A stretch of DNA of 50,512 nucleotides from an uncultured Bacteroidota bacterium (GTDB taxonomy: Bacteria > Bacteroidota > Bacteroidia > Chitinophagales > Chitinophagaceae). The notes under the pieces were generated by a model, which worked only from the letters and a program-made list of their open reading frames with translations, ran no database searches and was not told the DNA's origin. Made by a program: the position numbers and the translations under genes. How positions within the stretch are numbered: the stretch's first letter is position 1; the number at the start of each line of letters is the position of its first letter. Positions 35,291 to 43,818 of this stretch are shown piece after piece. The stretch lies in contig CAIYLW010000071.1 of assembly GCA_903927185.1 (NCBI GenBank), forward strand, positions 1 through 50,512. The letters are read 5' to 3'.

Positions 35291-36142
35291 TTATTTTGCA
35301 GAAAGTAAATAAGTTACTTCAGATTGTGTTAAAACCCGATTGTAAATTCTGATATCATCAATTGCTCCAGGAAATGCATTGTTTAATCCTTGAGAATTAC
35401 CTAATATAATTGGCAAAACAGAACTTGTTACAGGAGCTGAATCTGTAGTTAGTTGACTTTGATATAAACTTTGAGTAGGTAATAAAACTCCATCAATATA
35501 CATTTGAAAATTAGTAGGAGCTAAAGCAGTTGTATTAGAATTAAAAGTAACTACAAAGCTATGCCATACTCCATCTGAGTAATTAGTTGATTTATTTGAA
35601 ACAGTTTCAGTAGTAATTCCAACACTAATATTTGTTTGATTTTTTGCATTCCATTCTGCACTATTAGAAGTTGCAATAGCGAAATTTAAATCTCCAGGAC
35701 CACTTGCAGGATGATCTCCCGCAAATATTGAACCGCCAATATTAACTGAATTAGTTGCTTTTTTAAACCAACCACTAATAGAATAAGTAGTTAAGCTTGA
35801 ATGCAAAGTATTAATTGTAATGTTATTATTTAAAGTACTTCCAGAAGCATCTACAAAAGAATATGCACTAGAAGGATTTCCGAATCTATCAGCAACCAAA
35901 CTAGCACCATGAACAATACCGTCATTAGCATTGCCTGAAGCATCTACCGCATTACCAGAAAATGTATAATAAGCCAATAAACCTTGTTTAATAGATTCTG
36001 AAGTTACCGCTGTAGAAACACCAAAATTGGTGTTATTAGTATTGTTATTAGTAGTACTTGTCGAAGATGAAGTCACATCGATTTGCTTTTGGCAAGAAGT
36101 AAAAACTAAACCAATAATTGCTGCAAATAAGATCCTTTTCAT
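35291..36142 (-). CDS. LamG/concanavalin-like domain lipoprotein
   Basis: This 283-aa protein has the SPII signal KRILFAAIIGLVFTSC (Cys17), then a low-complexity Ser/Thr/Asn linker. From about residue 55 comes a LamG-type jelly roll: LLAYYTFSGNAVDASGNANDG, YSISGWFKKA, WHSFVVTFNSN and a final DIRIYNRVLTQSEV, which is the classic closing motif. The domain binds carbohydrate or protein ligands at the cell surface. It stands alone beside the tRNA-Pro spacer, on the opposite strand, with 212 bp of empty DNA behind its start. It may be an accessory gene. Confidence 0.88.
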   Translation of the reverse strand: MKRILFAAIIGLVFTSCQKQIDVTSSSTSTTNNNTNNTNFGVSTAVTSESIKQGLLAYYTFSGNAVDASGNANDGIVHGASLVADRFGNPSSAYSFVDASGSTLNNNITINTLHSSLTTYSISGWFKKATNSVNIGGSIFAGDHPASGPGDLNFAIATSNSAEWNAKNQTNISVGITTETVSNKSTNYSDGVWHSFVVTFNSNTTALAPTNFQMYIDGVLLPTQSLYQSQLTTDSAPVTSSVLPIILGNSQGLNNAFPGAIDDIRIYNRVLTQSEVTYLLSAK

Positions 36143-36354
36143 ACATGATTATTTATATGTAAAAGAACCCCTTTTAACTAGTCTCAGAAATACCAACCCA
36201 TTTGTATTTAATGACTATTTTGTTGTATTATATGACGAATTAATTATATTATTCTAGAATTCAGGTCTAAACTGAGGTTTTAGATACCCTTTTAAGTAGG
36301 TATTTTCTACTGCAATATTTTCTCTTAAAATGTTGAAAAAATAAATATTTCCTG

Positions 36355-37509
36355 TTAAAAATTGGCTATTTCAACTAAAGCATTATATAATTGATCCAAA
36401 TCGTTCTGTTCATTAAAACCCTGGATCGAATATCTTAAATAAAAATTTCCTTCATGATTTAGAACAGGCACTTGAATACGATATTGTTTATATAATAGAT
36501 CGTGTAATTTTTCTGGATTTTGTATTTTAATCGGTATTGAAAATAATTGAGCTATAAAATCATTCGTTATAGCTGTTAAAGGCTGGGTACCCATTAAATC
36601 GCAAAAACGTTTTGCATTGCTTTGTGTTAGATGCCTACTATCCGCACTTACTTTCTTCCAATTGAATACTGACATAAAATCAATAGCTGCAGGTATTGTT
36701 AAGAATGCGGAATAATCGCGGGTACCTTGAAATTGATGATTGTCTAAAAAAATGGAATTTGAAGGTTTAAGTCCTTTATAACCCCAACTGATAATTAATG
36801 GATCAAATAAATGTTGAAGACTATTTCTTACGTATAAAAAGGAAGAACCCTTTGGTGTTAACATCCATTTATGGCATGCACCAGTATAAATATCAGCACC
36901 TAGCAAGCTTAGATCAATTGGCAATTGACCTGGCGCATGTGCTCCATCTACATATATTAATATCCCAAGTTGATTGGCAATCGTACAAATTTCTTCAATT
37001 GGAAGTCTTAAACCAGTTGAACTAGTGAGATGACTCACGAATATCAATTTAGTATTCTTTGTAATGCCTTTTAAAAATTGATCTAAAAAATCTTCTTTAC
37101 TTTGAAGTGGGAATTGAATATCAATTCTTTTATAAGTAGCTCCATTTTGTTCGCAATAGTATTTCCAGGTTTTATCGCAGGGCCCATATTCTAAATTGGT
37201 AGTTAATACTTCATCTCCGGCTTTGATTTGAAAGCTTTTGGCAATTAAATTAACTGCATAAGAAGGGCTAGTAACATAAACTATATCATCAGCAGAACAA
37301 TTTAAATAGTTCCCCAATGACTCCCTCGATTTTTTGATATAGGCTGGACCTAATTCATTAATAAATAATGTAGGCTCTTCTTCTAATTCCCTTTGAAATT
37401 TTTGATAAACATCAAAAACAGGTTTAGGACAGGCACCATAGGCACCAAAATTTAAATAGGTAATATCTTTGTTTAAGAGAAATTGCTCTTTTAAAAGTTG
37501 GGAACTCAT
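36355..37509 (-). CDS. Class-V aminotransferase-fold PLP enzyme (isopenicillin-N epimerase-like)
   Basis: In this 384-aa protein the PLP lysine is K214 (YTGACHKWMLTPKGSSFLYV), with D188 and H191 in IYVDGAHAPGQ. The N-terminus (YLNFGAYGACPKPVFDVYQKF) is typical of the isopenicillin-N-epimerase/ergothioneine EgtE branch, which performs epimerisation, C-S lysis or desulfuration. Substrate not readable. The preceding gene, a 118-aa unknown, ends 10 bp upstream on the same strand, so the two are likely cotranscribed. Confidence 0.85.
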   Translation of the reverse strand: MSSQLLKEQFLLNKDITYLNFGAYGACPKPVFDVYQKFQRELEEEPTLFINELGPAYIKKSRESLGNYLNCSADDIVYVTSPSYAVNLIAKSFQIKAGDEVLTTNLEYGPCDKTWKYYCEQNGATYKRIDIQFPLQSKEDFLDQFLKGITKNTKLIFVSHLTSSTGLRLPIEEICTIANQLGILIYVDGAHAPGQLPIDLSLLGADIYTGACHKWMLTPKGSSFLYVRNSLQHLFDPLIISWGYKGLKPSNSIFLDNHQFQGTRDYSAFLTIPAAIDFMSVFNWKKVSADSRHLTQSNAKRFCDLMGTQPLTAITNDFIAQLFSIPIKIQNPEKLHDLLYKQYRIQVPVLNHEGNFYLRYSIQGFNEQNDLDQLYNALVEIANF

Positions 37510-37519
37510 AATTTTATTT

Positions 37520-37876
37520 TTATTTTAAAAAATCTCCTTTTACTCTTAACCCTGCTTCATCGTCTACTACTTTTTTCATGAGCTTTTTTAAACCCTTTGG
37601 CAATTGCTCTGACTCTTCAAAGCTAAGTGGGTGTATAATCTCATGAAATTCATCCTCATCATCATAATAGCCAAGATATATATCATATACGCCATTCAAA
37701 TGCAATCGAATAGAGATTTCTAAATCTTCTTCATATTGATGCATACTTATGATAGACCACTGATCAGCTTCTAAAAAATCAAAATGAATTTCAATAGAAT
37801 CTTGAGTTAACACATGTCCTAAAAATTGATCGATTAGTTTTCCAGCATGATTTGTTACAAGGTCTTGATAGTTCAT
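37520..37876 (-). CDS. Small protein of unknown function
   Basis: The ATG at 37876 gives 118 aa (NYQDLVTNHAGKLIDQFLGH...). A further-upstream frame extension begins with TTG and adds a Cys-containing stretch without a signal, so I prefer the ATG. It is rich in acidic residues (YYDDEDEFHEIIHPLSFEESEQL). No membrane helix, no recognised domain. It is tightly upstream of the class-V PLP enzyme, which suggests a shared task. It is divergent from the DUF2892-like gene. Confidence 0.6.
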   Translation of the reverse strand: MNYQDLVTNHAGKLIDQFLGHVLTQDSIEIHFDFLEADQWSIISMHQYEEDLEISIRLHLNGVYDIYLGYYDDEDEFHEIIHPLSFEESEQLPKGLKKLMKKVVDDEAGLRVKGDFLK

Positions 37877-37960
37877 AAAATGATTTTGGGCAAATAAACA
37901 ACTTTTCAATGAGCTTTGTTAAATGTGACAAAGGTTACTTTTAAAGGTTATTGAGATGTG

Positions 37961-37968
37961 TAAATTTG
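37961..37968 (+). promoter_or_regulatory. -7 box (TAAATTTG) of the redox cassette
   Basis: An exact TAnnTTTG match ending 5 bases before the ATG at 37974. A TSS 5-7 bases downstream would fall on or beside that ATG, arguing against the ATG at 37956 as the start. Confidence 0.4.
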
Positions 37969-37973
37969 TTATT

Positions 37974-38213
37974 ATGAAAAATATTCTTTTGAATTGGAAT
38001 TTTATGCGTGCGCTTAGATTGCTCTTAGGAGTGATAATTATAGTACAAGGATATCAAGCAAGAGAATGGATGTATTCAATGGCAGGTGTTCTATTATCAA
38101 GTATGGCAATTGCAAATATTGGTTGTTGTGGAGTAGGTGGATGTAATGTTCCCTTAAAAAAAGATATTTCTAAATCTAACCCTCAAGAAATTAGTTATGA
38201 AGAGATTCATTAA
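37974..38213 (+). CDS. DUF2892/YgaP-like small membrane protein
   Basis: This 79-aa protein has two helices (MRALRLLLGVIIIVQGYQ and WMYSMAGVLLSSMAIANI), followed by a cysteine cluster GCCGVGGC near residue 55 and a polar tail. The layout resembles the membrane domain of YgaP-type proteins. The ATG at 37956 would lie ahead of the -7 box. Its end overlaps the next gene by 17 bp, and a thioredoxin gene follows. Inferred role: part of a thiol/sulfur-handling membrane cassette. Confidence 0.65.
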   Translation: MKNILLNWNFMRALRLLLGVIIIVQGYQAREWMYSMAGVLLSSMAIANIGCCGVGGCNVPLKKDISKSNPQEISYEEIH

Positions 38214-38400
38214 TAAACAATGGCTTTATATTTTGGGAGCTTTTGTTGGTGCCATTAGTGGTTATATGTATTGGAAATTGATAGGATGCAGTTCCGGAAC
38301 TTGTTTAATCACATCATCCCCAATTAGAAGTACGCTCTATTTTGCTTTAATGGGTGCTTTATTTTTTGGCATCTTTAAAAAAGAACAACATGCAGAATAA
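38197..38400 (+). CDS. DUF6132 family membrane protein
   Basis: This 67-aa protein has helices YILGAFVGAISGYMYWKLIG and SPIRSTLYFALMGALFFGIF. Between them is the loop CSSGTCLITS, with a C-x4-C pair facing the periplasm by the positive-inside rule. The pattern GCSSGTC..TS is characteristic of DUF6132 as I remember it. It overlaps the preceding gene by 17 bp and the following thioredoxin by 11 bp, so all three are translationally coupled. Function unknown; the cysteine pair and neighbour suggest redox relay. Confidence 0.8.
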   Translation: MKRFINKQWLYILGAFVGAISGYMYWKLIGCSSGTCLITSSPIRSTLYFALMGALFFGIFKKEQHAE

Positions 38401-38698
38401 TAAAATTTTTCAGGAATTAATAGAAGGAGAAACACCAGTTTTAGTGGACTTTTCTGCAGAATGGTGTGGACCTTGCAAAATGATGGCTCCAATACTAAAA
38501 GAGCTTAAAGTAGAAGTAAAGGAATCCGTGAAAATTATTAAAATAGATGTAGACAAGAGTCCTCAGGCTGCCAGTGTATATCAAGTTCAAGGTGTACCTA
38601 CACTCATATTATTTCAAAAAGGTCAAATACTTTGGAGAAAATCGGGGGTGACTAGTGCAAAAGAATTAGTAAAAGTTATTACTGAAAAAACAAAATAA
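38390..38698 (+). CDS. Thioredoxin
   Basis: From the ATG at 38390 this is a 102-aa protein. A GTG further upstream would lengthen it into the previous gene. The active site WCGPC is at residues 25-29 and the cis-Pro loop is VQGVPTLILF. No signal peptide, so it is cytoplasmic. It begins inside the DUF6132 gene and ends at a bidirectional terminator. It may reduce the cysteine-bearing membrane proteins encoded upstream (inference). Confidence 0.93.
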   Translation: MQNNKIFQELIEGETPVLVDFSAEWCGPCKMMAPILKELKVEVKESVKIIKIDVDKSPQAASVYQVQGVPTLILFQKGQILWRKSGVTSAKELVKVITEKTK

Positions 38699-38719
38699 AA
38701 CCCGGATAAACCGGGTTTT
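38697..38719. terminator. Bidirectional terminator between thioredoxin and ndk
   Basis: A perfect 9-bp stem (38697-38705 with 38711-38719), ATAAA loop, A/T-runs on both sides. It sits between the two convergent stop codons. Confidence 0.85.
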
Positions 38720-38727
38720 ATTTTGTT

Positions 38728-39144
38728 TTAGAATCTTTCTAGTTTCGAAAAGAAAAAATCGCCTTCAATTGCTGCATTTTCATCGCTATCACTACCATGA
38801 ACGGCATTTTCTCCAATAGAAGCTGCATATAATTTACGGATAGTTCCTTCTGCGGCTTGTGCAGGATTGGTTGCTCCAATTAATTCTCTGAAATCTGCAA
38901 CAGCATTTTCTTTTTCTAAAATAGCTGCAACAATAGGGCCGCTAATCATAAAATCAACTAATTCCTGAAAAAATGGACGGGCTCTATGAATATCATAGAA
39001 TAAACCAGCTTGTTCTTCAGAAAGTTGAATCCATTTCATTGCTTTCACTTTAAAACCAGCTTTAATAATTTGGTCTAAAATAGCACCAGTATAACCTTTT
39101 GAGGTTGCATCTGGTTTAATCATGGTAAATGTTCTATTGCTCAT
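38728..39144 (-). CDS. ndk: Nucleoside diphosphate kinase
   Basis: This 138-aa protein has the family length. [19 protein letters not shown] (N-terminus) holds the Lys of the nucleotide site, and the phospho-His lies in [16 protein letters not shown] (about residues 113-128). It balances NTP and dNTP pools using ATP. It is a single-gene unit with its own -7 box, converging on thioredoxin. Confidence 0.97.
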   Translation of the reverse strand: MSNRTFTMIKPDATSKGYTGAILDQIIKAGFKVKAMKWIQLSEEQAGLFYDIHRARPFFQELVDFMISGPIVAAILEKENAVADFRELIGATNPAQAAEGTIRKLYAASIGENAVHGSDSDENAAIEGDFFFSKLERF

Positions 39145-39162
39145 AAATTAAAATTTCGGCTG

Positions 39163-39170
39163 CAAAACTA
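39163..39170 (-). promoter_or_regulatory. -7 box (TAGTTTTG) of ndk
   Basis: An exact TAnnTTTG match on the minus strand, 18 bases before the ndk ATG. No TTG at the -33 spacing. Confidence 0.4.
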
Positions 39171-39273
39171 CACATTTATTGCTGTTTTTGATGGATGAAT
39201 TGCTTTGTTTTTGTTATTTCTGTTAAATTGATTTGATATAATAACAAGGATACTGCAATTTTGCGCCCATTAT

Positions 39274-40281
39274 ATGCAAAGCATCTCTTTATTCTATCCA
39301 CAACTAAATACACCAAGCAAGGCGGTGATTACAATGCACCAAAAGCCTGATGGTGATGCCATGGGTTCTGCTCTTGGGTTATACCATTTTTTGATTGCCA
39401 TGGGGCATCAAGTTCAAGTTATTTCACCAACTAATTGGGCCGATTTTCTCGATTGGATGCCTGGAGTAGATAAAGTAATGGATTTTGAAAAAAATCGTGA
39501 AAAAGCTAAAAAGATACTTGATGAGGCAGATTGGCTATTTTGTTTAGATTTCAATGTATTACATAGAACTAAAAATCTGGAGAAATATCTGATTGAAGCA
39601 ACCTGTACCAAGATACTAATTGATCATCATGAACAACCGCAGGAAGAAGCATTTAACTATGGTATCAGCAAAACCAGTAAAAGCTCTACTTGTGAGATGG
39701 TCTATGATTTTATTATGGATTCTGGGCATAGCACATTATTGAATCTGGCAATGGCAGAAAGTATTTACACTGGTTTGATGACAGATACTGGGTCTTTTAG
39801 GTTTCCTGCAACTAGTGCATCTGTTCACCGAGTAATAGCACATTTGAAAGATGTAGGATTAGAACATACCAAAGTGCATGAGCATTTGTATGATAATTTT
39901 TTAGAAAATAGATTACGTTTTATAGGATTTGCATTAATGAATAGAATGGAAGTGCTCTATGAATATAATACCGCATTAATGTACATTCAACATGCTGATC
40001 TGCATCGATATGATATTAGAACAGGAGATACAGAAGGATTGGTCAATTATTTATTAACCATCCAAGGAATTAAATTTGGAGCTTTGGTAATTGATAGGGA
40101 TGAAGAAAGAAAATGGAGTTTTAGGAGCAAGGGTAATTTTGATGTAAATTCCTTTGCACGAAAGAATTTCGAAGGTGGAGGCCATGTAAATGCTTCAGGG
40201 GGAAGAAGCAGTGATAGTTTGGACGCAACAGTTAATAAGTTTAAACAAGTATTAAAAGAGTATAAAAATCAACTTAAATAA
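39274..40281 (+). CDS. nrnA: DHH-family phosphoesterase, NrnA-like oligoribonuclease/pAp phosphatase
   Basis: In this 335-aa protein, DHH motifs are MHQKPDGDAMGSALGL (about residues 22-37), FCLDFNVLHRTKN, ILIDHHEQP (about 115-123) and TGLMTDTGSFRF. The DHHA1 substrate domain ends with FEGGGHVNASGGRSSDSLD. The fold and length match NrnA, which degrades short RNAs and 3'-phosphoadenosine-5'-phosphate. It lies 3 bp upstream of the FKBP lipoprotein gene, so probably in one transcript. Confidence 0.92.
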   Translation: MQSISLFYPQLNTPSKAVITMHQKPDGDAMGSALGLYHFLIAMGHQVQVISPTNWADFLDWMPGVDKVMDFEKNREKAKKILDEADWLFCLDFNVLHRTKNLEKYLIEATCTKILIDHHEQPQEEAFNYGISKTSKSSTCEMVYDFIMDSGHSTLLNLAMAESIYTGLMTDTGSFRFPATSASVHRVIAHLKDVGLEHTKVHEHLYDNFLENRLRFIGFALMNRMEVLYEYNTALMYIQHADLHRYDIRTGDTEGLVNYLLTIQGIKFGALVIDRDEERKWSFRSKGNFDVNSFARKNFEGGGHVNASGGRSSDSLDATVNKFKQVLKEYKNQLK

Positions 40282-40284
40282 AAA

Positions 40285-41223
40285 ATGAAAAACACCATCA
40301 AGCTTTTACTAGCGATTGTATTGTTTGCAAGCTGTAATCAATATGAAAAAACACCATCGGGTCTTGCATACAAAATCACAAAAGGTACTGGCAAAGACAA
40401 ATTGAAAAATGGTGATGCCATTAAACTTAATATTGAGTATAAATTATCTGCTAAAGATTCTATTTTGAGCAGTTCTTATGGTCATATTCCTGTTTATTTT
40501 GTTTTAGATACTTCACATTTAGGAAAATATAATTTTACTGAATTATTAACTTCATCATCAATAGGAGATAAGATTGAATTTCGTTTGAGTGTAGACACTT
40601 TAAAGAAACTTGGGATGATTGAATATAATACCATTTTCCACAAAGGGGAATTTGTGAATGGTAAAGTAGATATCATTTCTTCATTTAAAGGACAACCACA
40701 AATGATGGAAGATTATACCAAAGAAACAGCTTCAGAAAAAAATAAAGAGTTGGATGTTTTAAATGCTTATGCAAAAAAGAATAATATTAAAACTGTATCT
40801 ACAGCTTCAGGTGTTCTTGTAGAAGTACAAAACGAAGGAACTGGCCCAAAAGCTGATTCTGGCATGTTAGCTATCGTTTTATACAGAGGTACATTTGTAG
40901 ATGGCAAAGCTGCTTTCGATTCTAATATGCTAAATGGTAAACCAACATCTGCTATGCCTTTTAAAGTTCCTATTGGAGCTAATGCAGTTATTAAAGGCTG
41001 GGACGAGGGTTTACGTTTATTTGGTAAAGGTGGTAAAGGACGTTTATTGATTCCTGCTATGTTGGCTTATGGCCCTCAAGGTTCAGCACCAGTTATTCCT
41101 GCTTATTCTAATTTAGTTTTCGATGTTGAAATTACTGATGTTACAGTAGCTCCTCCTCCTGCTCCAAGACAAAGCATGCCTACTTTACAAGGTCAGCCTC
41201 GTGCTAATCCACACCAACAATAA
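40285..41223 (+). CDS. FKBP-type peptidyl-prolyl isomerase lipoprotein with tandem FKBP-like domains
   Basis: This 312-aa protein has the SPII signal KNTIKLLLAIVLFASC (Cys17). A first FKBP-like domain (residues about 25-135) is degenerate: the usual GWDEGL motif is missing. A second domain (about 165-295) is canonical, with VIKGWDEGLRLFGKGGKGRLLIPAMLAYG and PAYSNLVFDVEI. A Pro-rich tail ends it. It assists proline isomerisation on secreted proteins in the periplasm. It is cotranscribed with nrnA and followed by a bidirectional hairpin. Confidence 0.92.
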   Translation: MKNTIKLLLAIVLFASCNQYEKTPSGLAYKITKGTGKDKLKNGDAIKLNIEYKLSAKDSILSSSYGHIPVYFVLDTSHLGKYNFTELLTSSSIGDKIEFRLSVDTLKKLGMIEYNTIFHKGEFVNGKVDIISSFKGQPQMMEDYTKETASEKNKELDVLNAYAKKNNIKTVSTASGVLVEVQNEGTGPKADSGMLAIVLYRGTFVDGKAAFDSNMLNGKPTSAMPFKVPIGANAVIKGWDEGLRLFGKGGKGRLLIPAMLAYGPQGSAPVIPAYSNLVFDVEITDVTVAPPPAPRQSMPTLQGQPRANPHQQ

Positions 41224-41242
41224 GCTTTTAGTTAAATTATAC

Positions 41243-41279
41243 AAAGCCGTCTCATAACCCGTGACGGCTTTACTTTTTT
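41243..41279. terminator. Bidirectional terminator between FKBP and folP
   Basis: A 9-bp stem (41243-41251 with 41263-41271), 11-base loop, then a T-run (41274-41279). It overlaps the folP stop codon on the opposite strand. Confidence 0.8.
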
Positions 41280-42097
41280 ATAAGATCGGTTAATAGAATA
41301 ACCTCCATGGCTTCTTTAACATCATGTACCCGAATAATAGCAGCACCATTCATCAGTCCTAATGTATTTAAAACAGTTGTTCCATTTAATGCAGTCTCTG
41401 CAGTACCCCCTAAGGATTTATAAATACTTGACTTACGTGATACTCCTAATAATATGGGCTTACCAAGAATTTTCAAACTGGATAATTCCTTTATAATTTG
41501 AAAATTTGCTTCTAGTGATTTACCAAATCCAAAACCTGGATCAATAATAATATCCTTAATTCCAGCAATTTTACAAGCTTCAATCCTTTCAATAAAAAAA
41601 TCTATTATTGAACTCATTGTTTGTCTTTCATCTATTGGAGAATGAAGATTCTTTGAATCCCCTCCATGGTGCATGCAGATATAGGGTGATTTTAATACTG
41701 CAACTGTTTCTAACATTTTGGGATCAAATAATCCTGAACTTACATCATTAATAATAGAAGCGCCAGCTTCAACCGAAATACGAGCAACATTTGCATAATA
41801 AGTATCTATAGAAATGATCACAGAAGGAAATTCCCTCGCAATTGCTTGTATGATGGGAACCACTCTTTCAGCTTCTAATTCTGGCCCAATCTTTTCACTT
41901 CCTGGCCTGGTACTTTGTCCTCCAATATCAAGTATACTAGCACCTAATGCCAGCATTTCGGCAGCTGTCTGTAATGCATCCTCCATATTATCCACCCGGC
42001 TTTTGTTATGAAAGCTATCAGGCGTACAATTGATGATTCCCATTACCACTGGTTGTTCCCAATTTATTAATCTTCCATTACAGTTAAGTGTCAACAT
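41270..42097 (-). CDS. folP: Dihydropteroate synthase
   Basis: This 275-aa protein has the family length. VMGIINCTPDSFHNKSR (about 18-34), ASILDIGGQSTRPGSE (about 54-69), IIDPGFGFGKSLEANFQ and GVSRKSSIY are the pterin, pABA and phosphate motifs. It condenses pABA with dihydropterin pyrophosphate in folate synthesis and is the sulfonamide target. It is divergent from the DUF1599 gene, with a -7 box in the 65-bp gap. The folP/DUF1599/DoxX order recurs in Bacteroidota. Confidence 0.97.
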   Translation of the reverse strand: MLTLNCNGRLINWEQPVVMGIINCTPDSFHNKSRVDNMEDALQTAAEMLALGASILDIGGQSTRPGSEKIGPELEAERVVPIIQAIAREFPSVIISIDTYYANVARISVEAGASIINDVSSGLFDPKMLETVAVLKSPYICMHHGGDSKNLHSPIDERQTMSSIIDFFIERIEACKIAGIKDIIIDPGFGFGKSLEANFQIIKELSSLKILGKPILLGVSRKSSIYKSLGGTAETALNGTTVLNTLGLMNGAAIIRVHDVKEAMEVILLTDLIKK

Positions 42098-42126
42098 AGA
42101 GAGTATTCATTTATCTTGCAGCTATT

Positions 42127-42134
42127 CAAAGATA
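42127..42134 (-). promoter_or_regulatory. -7 box (TATCTTTG) of folP
   Basis: An exact TAnnTTTG match on the minus strand, 29 bases before the folP ATG, inside the divergent folP/DUF1599 spacer. Confidence 0.42.
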
Positions 42135-42162
42135 TTATATAGCTTTTAACACAGGGATTAAA

Positions 42163-42705
42163 ATGGGAACGAATATTCAATACGATCAGGCAATTATTCA
42201 GTGCCGCGATATATTTATTAAAAAAACCAAGGATTATGGTACCGCCTGGCGTGTTTTACGAACTATTTCAGTAGTAGATCAGATTTTTATTAAAGCGCTT
42301 AGAATTAGAACTATACAAGATAAGAAAACTCAAAAAATCGAAGATGGTATTCCATCAGAATTTAAAGGAATAGTTAATTATGCAATTATCGGTTTGATCC
42401 AATTATCCTTAGATCATCCTGCAGTTGAAGAACTGCCAGTTGAACAAGTAGAAACCTTATACCAGAAATATGTTGATTATGCAAAAAACACGATGCTAGA
42501 CAAAAATCATGACTATGGTGAAGCCTGGCGTGATATGAGTCAGGAAAGTTTTGCAGATTTAATTTTAGTGAAATTATTGAGGATTAAACAGATCCTTCAT
42601 AATGATGGGAAAACACTAATTAGTGAAGGCATAGATGCTAACTATGTTGATATATTGAATTATTCCATTTTTGCTTTAATCTTAATTGAAGAAGGAAAGC
42701 ATTAA
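42163..42705 (+). CDS. DUF1599 protein with an internal duplication
   Basis: In this 180-aa protein a motif K-x-x-D-Y-G-x-A-W-R occurs twice, at residues 21-30 (KTKDYGTAWR) and 114-123 (KNHDYGEAWR). Each is followed by a helix with V/I-L-R-I (ALRIRTIQDKKT; KLLRIKQILHNDGK), E-G-I and NY. The two halves are thus a tandem repeat of one all-alpha unit, which defines DUF1599. No enzymatic role is established to my knowledge; conserved D, E and R residues would suit a nucleotide-related function. It is cotranscribed with the DoxX-type gene (9 bp gap). Confidence 0.85.
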   Translation: MGTNIQYDQAIIQCRDIFIKKTKDYGTAWRVLRTISVVDQIFIKALRIRTIQDKKTQKIEDGIPSEFKGIVNYAIIGLIQLSLDHPAVEELPVEQVETLYQKYVDYAKNTMLDKNHDYGEAWRDMSQESFADLILVKLLRIKQILHNDGKTLISEGIDANYVDILNYSIFALILIEEGKH

Positions 42706-42714
42706 AATTATATC

Positions 42715-43815
42715 ATGAAAAAATTATTGTGGGCAGTAAGATGGATAATTGGATTACTTTTTATTTTTTCAGGGTTGGTGAAAGCTAACGATCCACTTGG
42801 GTTAAGTTATAAAATACAAGAATTTTTTGAAGTCTGGGGATGGCATGCATTACACGATTACACACTCTTCTTTGCATATACACTCAATGTTTTTGAAATC
42901 ATTGCTGGAGTTGCTGTGATAGTAGGTTGGCAGATTAAAATAGTGAATTGGTTACTTTTATTACTCATTATAGCTTTCACTTTTTTAACAGGATTTGCGC
43001 TTTTTTCTGGAAAAATAAAAACATGTGGATGTTTTGGCGACTGCATTCCACTTAGTTCGGCGCAATCTTTCATGAAAGATATTTTTCTATTTATATTGAT
43101 CATTATATTGATGATACTTAGTGATAAATATCATCCTACAGAATTTAAATTAACTTCTATATTTATATTGATAATCAGCTTGGCAGGTTCAATTGGGTTG
43201 CAATTTTATGATTTAAGAAACTTACCAATAGTAGATTGTCTTCCATTTAAAAAAGGAAACAATATTCAACAACAAATGCAATTGCCTGCTGGGGCTATTC
43301 CGGATAGCTTTGCGCTTCACTTTATATATCAAAAAAATGGGAAGGAATTAAGTTTTGATCAGGCACATTTTCCAGATGATTTTGATTCGTCCTATATTTA
43401 TGTAAATAGAAAAGATGAACTGGTAAAAAAAGGGAATGGATTAAAAGCCTCTATTTCTGATTTTTCTCTTCGAACCTTAACAGATACAGATACCACTTCC
43501 TTATTATTCGATACTCCCAAATACGTGATGATAATGGCAAAAGACTTTGAAGATTATCTAGAATGGGAGGGGACAGTTACTAAAATTATCAATCAGGCGG
43601 CTTCTCATAAAATATCAATTGTATTGATAACAGCAGATGCGAAAACGGCCTCTGAAAAATTTCAAAATATCCCTATTCTTAAATGCGATGCAACTGTTAT
43701 GAAAACTGCTGCAAGAGTTACACCCACCATTTTTTTAATGGAAGCAGCAACTATTAAAGGAAAATATAGTTATCGAAATTTAAATGCTATAGAGAGTGCT
43801 ATTAGAAATTGGTAA
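42715..43815 (+). CDS. DoxX-type membrane protein (BT_3928 family) with C-terminal thioredoxin-like part
   Basis: In this 366-aa protein the first about 140 residues are a DoxX four-helix membrane domain: VRWIIGLLFIFSGLVKANDP, LNVFEIIAGVAVIVGW, WLLLLLIIAFTFLTGFALF, then KTCGCFGDCIPLSS with a cysteine cluster, then DIFLFILIIILMIL. A further helix is near residue 150. The soluble tail (from about 180) contains VMIMAKDFEDYLEWE and ILKCDATVMKTAARVTPTIFLM, a thioredoxin-like strand pattern without a CxxC. It probably handles redox or methylamine-dehydrogenase-like maturation in the membrane (inference). Confidence 0.82.
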   Translation: MKKLLWAVRWIIGLLFIFSGLVKANDPLGLSYKIQEFFEVWGWHALHDYTLFFAYTLNVFEIIAGVAVIVGWQIKIVNWLLLLLIIAFTFLTGFALFSGKIKTCGCFGDCIPLSSAQSFMKDIFLFILIIILMILSDKYHPTEFKLTSIFILIISLAGSIGLQFYDLRNLPIVDCLPFKKGNNIQQQMQLPAGAIPDSFALHFIYQKNGKELSFDQAHFPDDFDSSYIYVNRKDELVKKGNGLKASISDFSLRTLTDTDTTSLLFDTPKYVMIMAKDFEDYLEWEGTVTKIINQAASHKISIVLITADAKTASEKFQNIPILKCDATVMKTAARVTPTIFLMEAATIKGKYSYRNLNAIESAIRNW

Positions 43816-43818
43816 GCA

